From contig CAVTRT010000003.1 of assembly GCA_963737285.1 (NCBI GenBank), positions 682,001 to 746,000 of the forward strand: a DNA stretch of 64,000 nt, read 5' to 3'. Within the stretch, counting starts at the first letter, position 1, and every line of letters begins with the position of its first letter. This DNA comes from Trebonia sp963737285. GTDB taxonomy: Bacteria; Actinomycetota; Actinomycetes; Streptosporangiales; Streptosporangiaceae. The notes under the pieces are model-generated. The model was given only the letters and a program-made list of their open reading frames with translations. It ran no database searches and was not told the origin of the DNA. Positions 35,739-44,827 of this stretch are shown one piece after another. The position numbers and the translations under genes are program-made.

Positions 35739-36824
35739 GTGCGCGTCCTCGTTTGCACGGTCGTCCACCATCCGGCCGACGCGCGGATCTACTTCCGGCA
35801 GATCCGCGCGCTGCTGGAGGCCGGGCACGCGGTGACCTACATCGCCCCGATGGGCGAGCAGGGCGCGCCCGAGAGCCTGGGGGAGGGCTTGTCCACGGTC
35901 GCCATCCCCCGGGCAGTGGGCACGCGCCGCCTGGGGGCGCTGCGCGCCGCCCGCGCCGCCCTCGCCGAGCACGCGCCGTCGGCGGACCTGCTGCTCGTGC
36001 ACGACCCGGAGTTGCTGCTGGTCCTTCCCGCGCGCTCCAAGCGTCCACCGACGGCCTGGGACGTCCACGAGGACACGGCGGCCGCCCTGACGACGAAGGC
36101 CTGGCTGCCGCCGTTCCTGCGCCCGCTGGCGGCCGGGGGAGTGATCGCCGCCGAGCGCCTCGCCGAGCGCCGCCTGCACCTGATCCTCGCCGAGACCGGC
36201 TACAACGACCGCTTCGCCGGCACCCACCCGGTCGTCCCCAACACCGCGTACGTGCCGGAGACGGCCGCCGCGCCGAGCGGCCCGCGCCGGGTTATCTACG
36301 TCGGCTGGCTCTCCCCGGACCGGGGCAGTGCCGAGATGGCGGAACTGGGGCGGCTGCTGGCGCCGCACGGCATCTGCGTCGAGCTGGTCGGCCAGGCCGA
36401 CGCACAGGCCCAGGAGCACATCAGGGCCGCTGGGGACGCGGTGCACTGGCACGGCTTCGTCCCGAACGCGCAGGCCCTCGCCCTGGCCGACGGCGGGCTG
36501 GCGGGGCTGTCGCTACTGCAGGACGAGGCGAACTTCCGGGTGTCGATGCCGACGAAGGTCATCGAGTACATGGCCCGCGGCCTCCCGGTGATCACCACCC
36601 CGCTGCCCCTGGCTGTTGACCTGGTCCAGTCAGCGGACTGTGGCTTCGTCGTCCCCTTCAACGACCCGCAGGCGGCCTGCGAGGCGATCCTGAAGCTGGA
36701 CTCCGACCCCGGCCTCCGGGTGGCAATGGGCGCCCGCGGCCACGAGGCGGCCTTGCGTGACCTGGGCTGGCCGGAGGCCGCTAAGGCTTTTGTTGCCCAG
36801 CTGGAGCAGTGGTCCCGCGTGTAA
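35739..36824 (+). CDS. GT4-type glycosyltransferase
   Basis: AAGGAGG upstream and the GTG at 35739 give a 361-residue GT-B glycosyltransferase. It begins MRVLVCTVVHHPADARIYFR, a typical first strand with the acceptor-side loop. Later come DLLLVHDPELLLVLP, PTAWDVHEDTAAAL, VIYVGWLSPDRGSAEMAEL, VHWHGFVPNAQALALADGG and FRVSMPTKVIEYMARGLPVI with the GT4 E-x7-E region. It probably adds one sugar to the surface-glycan repeat unit, acting on the cytoplasmic side. It follows the dehydrogenase by 44 bp on the same strand. Confidence 0.88.
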   Translation: MRVLVCTVVHHPADARIYFRQIRALLEAGHAVTYIAPMGEQGAPESLGEGLSTVAIPRAVGTRRLGALRAARAALAEHAPSADLLLVHDPELLLVLPARSKRPPTAWDVHEDTAAALTTKAWLPPFLRPLAAGGVIAAERLAERRLHLILAETGYNDRFAGTHPVVPNTAYVPETAAAPSGPRRVIYVGWLSPDRGSAEMAELGRLLAPHGICVELVGQADAQAQEHIRAAGDAVHWHGFVPNAQALALADGGLAGLSLLQDEANFRVSMPTKVIEYMARGLPVITTPLPLAVDLVQSADCGFVVPFNDPQAACEAILKLDSDPGLRVAMGARGHEAALRDLGWPEAAKAFVAQLEQWSRV

Positions 36825-36903
36825 TCCGTGAGCTTGGTAACTTCAGGTAGCGACTTCTCTAGCCATCTGGGGCCAGAGGGCCTCTGCGGGCAATTCAGCC
36901 CGA

Positions 36904-36909
36904 TAGGAT
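36904..36909 (+). promoter_or_regulatory. -10 hexamer of the GT-C-like gene, likely leaderless
   Basis: TAGGAT lies 7 nt before the GTG start at 36917, with no ribosome-binding site between them. The arrangement repeats that of the genes at 24109 and 32348 in this locus. Confidence 0.4.
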
Positions 36910-36916
36910 CGAGCGC

Positions 36917-38569
36917 GTGACAGCCACTACAACGCCAGGTATACAACGCGTACTCGGGTGGCCGCGACAGGCCTACTCGTCACTGCGCGCCGCCGTCGGG
37001 CGGAACCGGTGGTTCAGCGTCGCCCTCGCCGGTGGCGCGCTGATACGGCTGATCACGGTGGTTGGGTTCCCCGGCGCGTTGTGGTTCGCCGGTGACTCGT
37101 ACGTCTACCTGGGCGCCGCGCTGCGGCCGCAGCCGAACCTGTCGAAGACCACCGGGTACTCGCTGTTCCTGCGGCTGCTGCTGCCGTTCCACAGCCTCAC
37201 GCTCGTCACCGTCTGCCAGCACCTGATGGGGCTGTCGGACGCCGTGATGATCTACGCGCTGCTGCGGCGCAATGGCGTGTCCAAGAGATGGTCCACCATC
37301 GCCACGCTGCCTGTCCTGTACGACGGGTTCATGATCGAGGATGAGCACCTGATCATGGCCGAGGCGGTATTCACCTTCTGCGTCATGGTCGCGCTGCTGC
37401 TGGTCATGCGGTTCCGCCGGATGACCTGGTGGATGGCGCTGATCGCTGGCCTGCTGCTGGGCTACGCGGGGATCGCGCGGACCGAGGGCCTGATCCTCCT
37501 CGCCGTCTTCCCGCTCTTCCTGCTGGCGCGGGGCTTTCGAGTGTACGGATGGAGAAAGGCCCGCGCCTGGATCGCTGCCATCGCAATGACCATCGGGTGC
37601 GCGGCCCCGGTCCTCGGCTACGCGCTGTGGTTCCAGTCCTACACTGGCAGCTTCAACCTGACCCAGTCCGACGGCTTCTACCTGTGGGGCCGGGTGTCGT
37701 CGTTCGCCAACTGCGCGGTCATCAAGCCCACCGGCGAGCAGGCGCTCGTCTGCCCGAAGGAGCCCCTCAACGACCGCACCCCACCGGGCAACTTCATCTG
37801 GCACGCCCCCGAGGTCCACCAGGACCTGCCCGGCGGCCCGGTGACCCCCGCGAACAACAAGCTGCTCACTGACTTCGCGATCCACGCGGTGGAGGCGCAG
37901 CCCCTCGGCTACGTCAAGGCCGTCGCGCACGGGCTTGCGCTGGCCGTCGAGCCAGTGCGCAAGGACTACCCGGGCGCGGGCACGGTCTACTACTACTACT
38001 TCCACCGGCACCCGATCGCGCTCCCGGATAACCCGGATCATGAGTGGATCCCGGGCGGCACCGCGTACTCGGACTGGATATCCTACGGGCACGCCAAGCC
38101 CGGTGTGGTGCACGAGCCGTTCGCCGCCTTCATGATCGCCTACCAGCGGGTGTTCTGGACGTGGGGGCCGCTGTTCGGGCGCATCATGGTCATGGGCCTT
38201 GGCGGCCTGTTCCGGGTCCGCTGGCGGGTCCGGGACTGGCGGTTGCGGCGTGGCAGGCTACCGGTGTACTGGGCGCCGCGCGGCACGTCGATGTTCCCGT
38301 GGGCCGTTGCCGTCGTCATGCTCGTGACGCCGATCGCGATCGCCGACTTCGACTACCGATACCTGCTGCCGGTCATTCCGTTCGCGTGCCTCGCGGCGGG
38401 CCTTGCGTTCGCGCCCGGGCGCACCCGGGCCACCCTGGTGCGCGCGGCGGCGCCATCGGCGGCGCCGTCCCCGGACCGCGATCCCGACGTCGAGCCTGAT
38501 TCCGACTCAGGTCCTTCCGGGGTGGCGGGCTGCGTCAAGGCGTCCACGGAAACTTTCATGACAAATTGA
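36917..38569 (+). CDS. polytopic GT-C-like membrane protein
   Basis: A 550-residue integral membrane protein with about ten helices. Near the first periplasmic loop it carries WFAGDSYVYLGAALRPQP, and later FMIEDEHLIMAEAVFTF; acidic residues in such loops are typical of GT-C glycosyltransferases that use polyprenyl-phosphate sugars. A large loop follows the helices in the middle (about residues 250-370), rich in Cys, Tyr and Pro, and the C-terminus is a soluble acidic tail. I infer it decorates or polymerises the exported glycan; acceptor and sugar are unknown. It closes the polysaccharide locus. Confidence 0.7.
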   Translation: MTATTTPGIQRVLGWPRQAYSSLRAAVGRNRWFSVALAGGALIRLITVVGFPGALWFAGDSYVYLGAALRPQPNLSKTTGYSLFLRLLLPFHSLTLVTVCQHLMGLSDAVMIYALLRRNGVSKRWSTIATLPVLYDGFMIEDEHLIMAEAVFTFCVMVALLLVMRFRRMTWWMALIAGLLLGYAGIARTEGLILLAVFPLFLLARGFRVYGWRKARAWIAAIAMTIGCAAPVLGYALWFQSYTGSFNLTQSDGFYLWGRVSSFANCAVIKPTGEQALVCPKEPLNDRTPPGNFIWHAPEVHQDLPGGPVTPANNKLLTDFAIHAVEAQPLGYVKAVAHGLALAVEPVRKDYPGAGTVYYYYFHRHPIALPDNPDHEWIPGGTAYSDWISYGHAKPGVVHEPFAAFMIAYQRVFWTWGPLFGRIMVMGLGGLFRVRWRVRDWRLRRGRLPVYWAPRGTSMFPWAVAVVMLVTPIAIADFDYRYLLPVIPFACLAAGLAFAPGRTRATLVRAAAPSAAPSPDRDPDVEPDSDSGPSGVAGCVKASTETFMTN

Positions 38570-38600
38570 CGTAAGTCCGGCGAGAGCTATCGCAGTGTGA

Positions 38601-38717
38601 CGCTCGCCGGGCATGATCGGCCTGTCGGTCGGCTGCTACAACCCCGACATGGACTCGGATGCCAACTGCGCGCGGGCACTGGTAGGCCTGCTTGGCGAGG
38701 TACTGCGCCAGGACTAG
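38601..38717 (+). pseudogene. arginase-family C-terminal remnant
   Basis: A short frame, open from 38601 after a TGA, reads GMIGLSVGCYNPDMDSDAN and continues with CARALVGLLGEVLRQD before TAG 38715. This matches the C-terminus of some arginase/ureohydrolase family proteins, where a GCYNPD segment precedes a final helix. The rest of the gene is absent; the frames before it show no family sequence. It lies between the GT-C gene and the aldehyde dehydrogenase. Confidence 0.45.
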
Positions 38718-38801
38718 CGTAGAGACGTTCGTTACGCTCATATCCACCAACCTTCGCATCAACCCCCAGCTGGCCTGGCCAGCTCGCATACTGGAGTAGG
38801 C

Positions 38802-40182
38802 ATGACGCAGACGCCGCCATACCAGGTGACCGACCCTGCGACCGGTGAGGTCGCCCAGACCTTCCCCTTCGCCACCGACGCCGAGGTGGAGGAGGCTCTC
38901 GCCGCGACCAGTAACGCGTTCACGCAGTGGCGCGCCCGCCCCGTCCAGGAGCGCGCCGCGATCGTCAAGCGCGTGGGAGAAGCTCTTCGGCCAGCGCGCC
39001 ACGGAGCTTGGCGCCATCATCACCAAGGAGATGGGCAAGCGGCCCTCGTCGGCGACCGGCGAGGCCCAGTTCTGCAACGACATCTTCAGTTACTATGCCG
39101 ACAACGGCCCGGCGCTGCTGGCCGACAAGCCGCTGCCCGGTCACGACAACGCCCGGCTGGAGTACCTGCCGGTTGGCCCGGTGCTCGGCGTGATGCCGTG
39201 GAACTACCCGTACTACCAGGTCGCCCGGTTCGCGGCTCCCAACCTGGTCGCCGGCAACACCGTGATCCTCAAGCACGCGGAGAACTGTCCGATGTCGGCC
39301 CTGGTGATTGACGAAATCATGAAGGAGGCGGGGGTTCCCGAGGGAGCCTACGTCAACATCTTCGCGACGCACGAGCAGGTCGCCACGATGATCGCCGACC
39401 CGCGGGTGCACGGCGTGTCGCTGACCGGGTCGGAGCGGGCCGGCACCGTGGTCGCCGAGACAGCGGGCCGCAACCTCAAGAAGGTCGTTCTCGAGCTCGG
39501 TGGCTCCGACCCGTACATCATCCTCGACACCGATGACGTCGAGGACGCGGCCGAGACGGCGTGGAGCACCCGCATGGAGAACGTCGGCCAGGCCTGCAAC
39601 TCCAACAAGAGGATGATCGTCATGGAGGATCTCTATGACGACTTCGTGGCCGCCCTGGTCAAGCGGGCCGCCGCGCTGAGCCCGCGCCAGCCAGGCGACG
39701 ACTCGGACGAGGCCTACAGCCCGATGGTCTCCCGCAAGGCGGCCGAGAACCTGCTTGCGCAGGTCAAGGACGCGGTCTCCAAGGGCGCGACGCTGCACGT
39801 CGGTGGCCAGCTCGTCGGCGAGAACGGTGCCTACTTCGCTCCGGCCGTGCTTACCGGCGTGACCCCGCAGATGCGCGCGTACAAGGAGGAACTGTTCGGC
39901 CCAGTCGCGGTCGTCTACAAGGTCACCAGCGACGGGGAGGCGGTCCAGCTCGCCAATGTCGTCGACTACGGCCTGGGCGGCGCCGTGTGGAGCACCGACG
40001 AGGAGCGCGCGACTGCGGTCGCGCGCCAGCTTGAGGTCGGCATGTCCAACGTCAACACCCCGGCGGGCGAGGGCGCGGACCTTCCGTTCGGCGGAACCAA
40101 GCGGTCCGGCTTCGGCCGCGAGCTCGGTCCCCTGGGCATCGACGAGTTCGTCAACAAGCGCCTGTTCTACGTCCAGAAGTAG
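38802..40182 (+). pseudogene. succinate-semialdehyde dehydrogenase-like ALDH, one-base frameshift
   Basis: Two overlapping frames form one aldehyde dehydrogenase of about 460 residues. The first reads MTQTPPYQVTDPATGEVAQ and AIVKRVGE; the second continues LFGQRATELGAIITKEMGKR, then MPWNYPYYQVARF, the NAD(P) region SLTGSERAGTVVAE, the general-base Glu in VLELGGSDPYI, the nucleophile Cys in NVGQACNSNKRM, EELFGPVAVVY and LPFGGTKRSGFGRELG. Removing one A at 38980-38981 joins them (GAGAAGCTC to GAGCTC). It most resembles NADP-type succinate-semialdehyde dehydrogenases. All catalytic residues are intact, so a sequencing error is as likely as true inactivation. Confidence 0.85.
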
Positions 40183-40270
40183 TGCCCCACCCGGGCGTGG
40201 CACCACCAGCGTGGCGCAGGTGCCGCGCCCGGGTCCGTTCTGGTTGGGAATCCGAATATCCTGTGAGACG

Positions 40271-40662
40271 GTGAGTCGGCCGGGCGGTCGCGCTGGGCTT
40301 CGGCCCGGCGAGGAAGGTCCGGGCTCCACAGGGCAGGGTGGTCGGTAACGCCGACCCGGGGTGATCCGCGGGATAGTGCCACAGAAAGCAAACCGCCCCG
40401 AGATTATCGGGGTAAGGGTGAAACGGTGGTGTAAGAGACCACCAGCGCCGCAGGTGACTGCGGCGGCTCGGTAAACCCCACCCGGAGCAAGGTCAAGTAG
40501 GGCACGCGCCGCAAGGCGCTGGCCTGCGCGAGCGTTTGAGGGCGGCCCGCCCGATGCCCGCGGGTAGACCGCACGAGGCTGTCGGCAACGGCAGCCCTAG
40601 ATGGATGACCGTCGCCCCGCGCAAGCGGGGGCACAGAACCCGGCCTACAGGCCGGGCTCACC
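40271..40662 (+). ncRNA. rnpB: RNase P RNA (type A, actinobacterial)
   Basis: The catalytic RNA of RNase P, which removes tRNA 5' leaders. Conserved blocks are clear: GAGGAAGGTCCGGGCTCCAC then AGGGCAGGGTG (CR I/P4 region), AGTGCCACAGAAAGCAAACC, GGTAAGGGTGAAACGGTGG followed by GTAAGAGACCACCAGCGC, GGTAAACCCCACCCGGAGCA with AAGGTCAAGTAGGG, GCGGGTAGACCGCACGAGGC and TAGATGGATGACCGTCGCC, ending near ACAGAACCCGGCCTACAGGC. P1 pairs GTGAG at 40271 with CTCAC near 40657-40661, which fixes the ends to within a few bases. An integrase remnant on the other strand reads into its 3' end. Confidence 0.95.
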
Positions 40663-40886
40663 ACCTATTATGCATCTGACCTGCGGCGGAACACCAGCTA
40701 GGCCGCCACGGGGGCACTTTCGGGTGCCCTGAGACGGGGCACCGGCGGCCTTAAGCTCGTCGGCTCGTGCCCGGGCGGCGTCGAGCGCGCCGTCGAGCGC
40801 GTCGCGGGTCCGGCCGCTCGCCTCAGGGACCAGGTGTAGGTGTCCATCGTCTCGGTGATCGAGGCGTGACCGAGTCGGGCCTCGGG
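40645..40886 (-). pseudogene. tyrosine recombinase (integrase) C-terminal remnant
   Basis: On the minus strand one frame reads RLGHASITETMDTYT (the end of the integrase catalytic domain, with the conserved LGH and the nucleophile Tyr in DTYTH-type context). About 4 nt appear to be missing before the next frame resumes HLVPEASGRTRDALDGALD and continues to a TAG at 40645-40647. The rest of the enzyme is gone. The final codons overlap the last ~18 bases of rnpB. In functioning elements an integrase next to an RNA gene 3' end usually marks the attachment site, so this is probably the scar of an element inserted at rnpB. Confidence 0.6.
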
Positions 40887-41400
40887 CCAAGCGCCGTCGG
40901 CTTGCCCAGGCCCTGCCGGACAACCCGAGCGTGCTCGCCGACGGGCGGTCCCCGGCTCCCCGCGCGGTCACGGACCTGCTCATCGCCCTTCGCGCGGTCG
41001 GAGCGACGGGCATCTCCGCCGGCCTGGGCCGAGTTGGGCAGCCCCGGTGCGCTTCGTGCCTGCCCGATGCCGGTCGTGATCCTGTCGGCCTGATCGTGGC
41101 GGTCGCCGTCGGCATCGACCCGTCACTGCCTGCCGATGCAGCCGCAGCGGCACCCTGGGCCGGGCGGCGCGAGAAGCTCGCCTGGGCGCTGCAGGACCGC
41201 CCTGGCCTGCTTACTGGGGCCGGGGCGGAGGCAATGCGATACCGTCAGTCCTGCGCTTGATCGACAGGCTCTGCGACGCCGGTGCGCAGGCGATCAGCCA
41301 TCCCGCATGCCCGGGCTGCGGCCGGGCCATTCACCTGCTCGGTGATGCGGGCACCGCATCGTCGAAGTGCGGCGACACGATGAGGTGGTGTGTTCGTCAG
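40887..41400 (+). pseudogene. decayed remnant of an integrase-associated zinc-ribbon protein
   Basis: Several short plus-strand frames match, in order, pieces of a protein that accompanies tyrosine recombinases in actinobacteria: LAQALPDNPSVLADGRSPAP then RAVTDLLIALRAVGATGIS, REKLAWALQDRPGLLTGAGA, and RLIDRLCDAGAQAISHPACP followed by GCGRAIHLL. The Cys pairs recall a zinc ribbon. The frames are broken and shifted, so no intact product is possible. Together with the minus-strand integrase piece this marks the left edge of the acquired island. Confidence 0.5.
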
Positions 41401-41420
41401 CAGTCACCGCCACACTCCCG

Positions 41421-43700
41421 TCAGTCGCTGGTTCGGCTGTCAGGAACCGTGCCGTGCTGCCAGGACTCCACGTAGGCTCGCTGCGCCGCAGACATTGAAT
41501 CGATCTCGATGCCCAGTGCCGCGAGTTTGAGCCGGGCCACTTGGTCATCTATTTCCCCTGGTACTTCGTAAACCCCAGGCTTGAGCGCGGCGGCGTTGCT
41601 AACCAGCCATTCCGCCGTAAGCGCCTGATCAGCGAAGCTGAGGTCCATGACCGAGGCGGGGTGACCTTCCGCGGCTGCTAGGTTGACTAGCCTGCCCTCA
41701 CCCACAAGCAGCAGCCTACGGCCGTCTTCCAGTATGTACTCATCCGTCTGATGACGGATGCGCGGGCGGCGTTCCTTCGCCATCTCCGCCAACGCGCGAA
41801 CATCAATCTCCACGTCAAAATGCCCCGAGTTGGCGAGTATGGCGCCATCCTTCATCACCCCGAAATGCTCCCTGGTGATGATGGTAGTGTTGCTTGTCAC
41901 CGTAATGAATACATCGCCGATTCGTGCCGCGTCCATCATTGGCATGACCCGGTAACCCTGCATCGTGGCGTCGAGTGCTTTTACCGGATCGATCTCGGTG
42001 ACTACCACCTTGGCGCCGAGACCGTCAGCCCGCTGTGCCACGCCCTGACCACAGAATCCGTACCCTGCGACGACGACTGTCGTTCCCGCGAAGAGGAGGT
42101 TCGTAGCACGCATGATCGCGTCGAGACTCGACTGGCCGGTGCCATAGCGGTTGTCGAACATTCGCTTAGTCGGCGTGTCATTGACCGCCACCATCGGGAA
42201 GGCGAGTGCCCCGTCAGCCGCCATCTGCCGCAGTCGCTTGACACCGGTAGTGGTCTCCTCGCAACCTGCCCGGATGTTCGGAATTAGCTTAGTCCGGGTG
42301 GTATGCAGCGTGTTCACGAGGTCGCAGCCGTCGTCGAACACCAGGTGCGGCTCGATATCAAGGGCACCGTTGATGTGTCGGTAGTAGTCATCGACGTCGA
42401 CGCCGTTTTTAGCGAACATGTGGATTCCGTATTCGCTGGCCAATGCGGCGACAGTATCGTCTTGGGTGGACAGGGGATTTGAGGCGGACAGCGCGACTTC
42501 GGCCCCGCCGGCCTTGAGTGCCCTCATGAGATTAGCAGTCTCAGTGGTCACGTGCATACAGGCGGCGATCCGCAATCCAGTAAACGGCCGCTCACCCTCG
42601 AACCTTTCACGGATATTGGTGAGTACAGGCATGGCCCGTGCCGCCCATTCCACCCGCGCGATTCCTTCGGGGACAAGTGATGAGTCCGTGACATCGCTTT
42701 GGACTGCCATCAGTTCCATTCCTCTCGCATCGCCCGGGGTTGGTCTCCCGAGGCTGACGGTTTGTCGGGGGCCACATAACCTGACCGCTGCGTTCACGGC
42801 GGCAAGGTGCTGCGGAGAGACTCCGCAGCAGCCACCCATGATAGCGATTTCGATTTCAGTTGCCAACCCTAGCATCGCGACCGCGAAGTCCGTGGGAGTC
42901 CCTGCCGTGTTGACGTAACGATTCACATGCTGACGTGCCGGGATATCCGACCGGTTTTCGAAATTGGGGTAACAACCGAGCGGTGCCCGGATTCCGGTGG
43001 CGCGAATAACAGTGAGCGCGGCCGCGCATTCCGTAAGTGGCGTGCAGTTAACGAGGATGGCTTCCGCCCCTGCCTCTGACACCGCCCGCGCGGCAACATC
43101 CGCTGGCTCTCCCGACAGCAGGCACCCATCAGCGGCGCAGACGAAGCTCACCCAGACGCGCAGTCCCGCGCGCTGACCTTCGGCTAGGACGATCATCGCC
43201 TCACGCATCGTATTCAGCGTCTCCGCCAGCAGAAGCTCTGCTCCGTGGCATGCTAGCCGCTCAATGTGCCAACGGTGCTCAGCGCGCAGGACTTCATCGG
43301 GCGGCACGTCTTCGGGCCGGTAACAGTCCTGGAGGGGCGGCACCGATGCGCCGATGGCGACCTGCCTTCGCGCGCCCGACCGACCCGCCTCAGTACGCGC
43401 TGCCATGGCCTCCGCCAGAGCCACCCTTGTAAGCTCATCCGCCTCCGCCTCGGAGGCACTCGCGACCGACAGCGAATACCGGCTGGTCCGGAAGGTGTTA
43501 GCAGTGATAACTTCTGCACCGGCCCTGATGAAATCCAGGTGTACCTGGCGAAGTAGGGCCCGACCATCCAGCGAGCGAAGGACGCCAGCGGACCACCACG
43601 GAGCGGCGACCTCAAGGCCCCGGCGTTGCAGTTCAGTCGCGGTGCCGCCATCCAGGAGAGTCACCGTCCCTCGAATGGGGCTGGCGGGTGGCTTGGACAT
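41421..43700 (-). CDS. fused homocysteine S-methyltransferase / S-adenosylhomocysteine hydrolase
   Basis: One 759-residue frame joins two enzymes of the methyl cycle. Residues about 10-305 form a homocysteine S-methyltransferase: LLDGGTATELQRRG, ANTFRTSRYSL, and the three zinc Cys in VNCTP (219) and MGGCCGVSPQH (291-292). Residues about 335-755 form an S-adenosylhomocysteine hydrolase: CMHVTTETANLMRALKAGGA, SNPLSTQDD, the NAD motif VVAGYGFCGQGVAQ (about 544-556), SGHFDVEID and a C-terminal YVESWQHGT. The hydrolase is the shorter archaeal/Thermotoga-like type (GFCGQG in place of the usual GDVGKG). In principle it splits SAH to homocysteine and adenosine, then remethylates homocysteine to methionine. 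It overlaps the PLP-enzyme gene by one base. Confidence 0.88.
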   Translation of the reverse strand: MSKPPASPIRGTVTLLDGGTATELQRRGLEVAAPWWSAGVLRSLDGRALLRQVHLDFIRAGAEVITANTFRTSRYSLSVASASEAEADELTRVALAEAMAARTEAGRSGARRQVAIGASVPPLQDCYRPEDVPPDEVLRAEHRWHIERLACHGAELLLAETLNTMREAMIVLAEGQRAGLRVWVSFVCAADGCLLSGEPADVAARAVSEAGAEAILVNCTPLTECAAALTVIRATGIRAPLGCYPNFENRSDIPARQHVNRYVNTAGTPTDFAVAMLGLATEIEIAIMGGCCGVSPQHLAAVNAAVRLCGPRQTVSLGRPTPGDARGMELMAVQSDVTDSSLVPEGIARVEWAARAMPVLTNIRERFEGERPFTGLRIAACMHVTTETANLMRALKAGGAEVALSASNPLSTQDDTVAALASEYGIHMFAKNGVDVDDYYRHINGALDIEPHLVFDDGCDLVNTLHTTRTKLIPNIRAGCEETTTGVKRLRQMAADGALAFPMVAVNDTPTKRMFDNRYGTGQSSLDAIMRATNLLFAGTTVVVAGYGFCGQGVAQRADGLGAKVVVTEIDPVKALDATMQGYRVMPMMDAARIGDVFITVTSNTTIITREHFGVMKDGAILANSGHFDVEIDVRALAEMAKERRPRIRHQTDEYILEDGRRLLLVGEGRLVNLAAAEGHPASVMDLSFADQALTAEWLVSNAAALKPGVYEVPGEIDDQVARLKLAALGIEIDSMSAAQRAYVESWQHGTVPDSRTSD

Positions 43701-44827
43701 CAGACTTGGCCGAGCGCCTGCAGCAGATCCTCCAGCAGATCCAGCGGATCCTCAATTCCTACGGCTAGACGCACTAGGCTGTCGGTCACGCCGTGTGCCA
43801 GGCGCTCTTCGCGTGGAATCGGGCGGTGCGTCATCCCAGCCGGCCATTCGATCAAGGAGCACACGCTCCCCAGGCTCACTGCCACCCGCCAGAGCCGGAT
43901 TCGCTTTAGCAGTTCCCCCACGTCACCGTCATAGTCGAACGTGATGATGGATCCGGACCCGGTCATCTGTTCCTTTGCCAACTGGTGCTGCGGGTGCCCG
44001 GACAGCCCTGGGTAGTGCACCTTCCTTACGGAGGGGACGTCAAGGAGCGCGGTCGCGATATCGCCAGCGCTAGTGACCTGTTTCGCTACGCGCAGTGATA
44101 GCGTCTTAAGGCCGCGGTGAACCAGGTAGCAGTCGAGCGGACCGGGAATGTTGCCCGCGACAGCGCGGTAGGAACGGAACTCCTGATGAAGTTCGTCCTG
44201 GTTATAGACGAGAGCGCCGCCGATGACGTCGCTGTGGCCGGCGATTGATTTAGTTGTGCTGTAGAGACTTGCATCCGCGCCATGCGCGAGCGGTTGCTGG
44301 AGCACCGGACCCGGCAGAGTGTTATCCACTACCAAGCAGGCGTCGTGCGCGTGTGCCAGGCGGGCCAAGGCGCCGATATCACTGATCTTCAGCTGTGGAT
44401 TCGTCGGGGTCTCCACCCAGATCATCCTGGTGCTGGCTCTGATGAGCGACGCGGCCGTAGCCACAGAGGTGAGGTCTGCGTAGGTCACCTCGATTCCCTG
44501 CCGCGCGGCCATAGCGAACAGTTGGTAGGTGCCCCCATACACGTCATCGGAGACCACTACGTGATCACCGGGGCGCAGCAGTGACAGAACTGTGGCGCCT
44601 GCGGCTTGGCCCGATGACAGTACCGTTGCGTACCGAGCTTCCTCGACCGCCGCGAGACAGCTCTCCAGGCTCTCCCTTGTGGGGTTCTCGCCGCGACCGT
44701 AGAAATAGCTCGGCTCTCCCTGGACAAGCTGGTCGTAAGTGGTGGCGAGATGGATGGGAGGGATGATGTCTCCGTGCGGCAGAGCTGGTTCTTGGCCGGC
44801 GTGTACCAGCCGCGTGTTCATTCTCAT
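43700..44827 (-). CDS. cystathionine gamma-synthase/lyase-family PLP enzyme
   Basis: ATG 44827 gives 375 residues of a trans-sulfuration (Cys/Met metabolism) PLP enzyme: TRLVHAGQEP, PPIHLATTYDQ, YGRGENPTRESLE (cofactor phosphate and substrate region), ATVLSSGQAAGATVLSLL, VETPTNPQLKISDI, and the PLP Lys 193 in ADASLYSTTKSIAGHSDVIGG. It could make or cleave cystathionine, or carry out a gamma-replacement that builds an unusual amino acid, as relatives do in several natural-product pathways; motifs do not decide. Its start overlaps the stop of the HDGIGH gene (ATGA) and its stop abuts the methyltransferase-hydrolase fusion, so three genes are one operon. Confidence 0.9.
   Translation of the reverse strand: MRMNTRLVHAGQEPALPHGDIIPPIHLATTYDQLVQGEPSYFYGRGENPTRESLESCLAAVEEARYATVLSSGQAAGATVLSLLRPGDHVVVSDDVYGGTYQLFAMAARQGIEVTYADLTSVATAASLIRASTRMIWVETPTNPQLKISDIGALARLAHAHDACLVVDNTLPGPVLQQPLAHGADASLYSTTKSIAGHSDVIGGALVYNQDELHQEFRSYRAVAGNIPGPLDCYLVHRGLKTLSLRVAKQVTSAGDIATALLDVPSVRKVHYPGLSGHPQHQLAKEQMTGSGSIITFDYDGDVGELLKRIRLWRVAVSLGSVCSLIEWPAGMTHRPIPREERLAHGVTDSLVRLAVGIEDPLDLLEDLLQALGQV

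Noticed and set aside
38556..39083. Minus-strand frame across the start of the aldehyde dehydrogenase gene
   Set aside because: It is antisense to a clear enzyme N-terminus and shows no motif.
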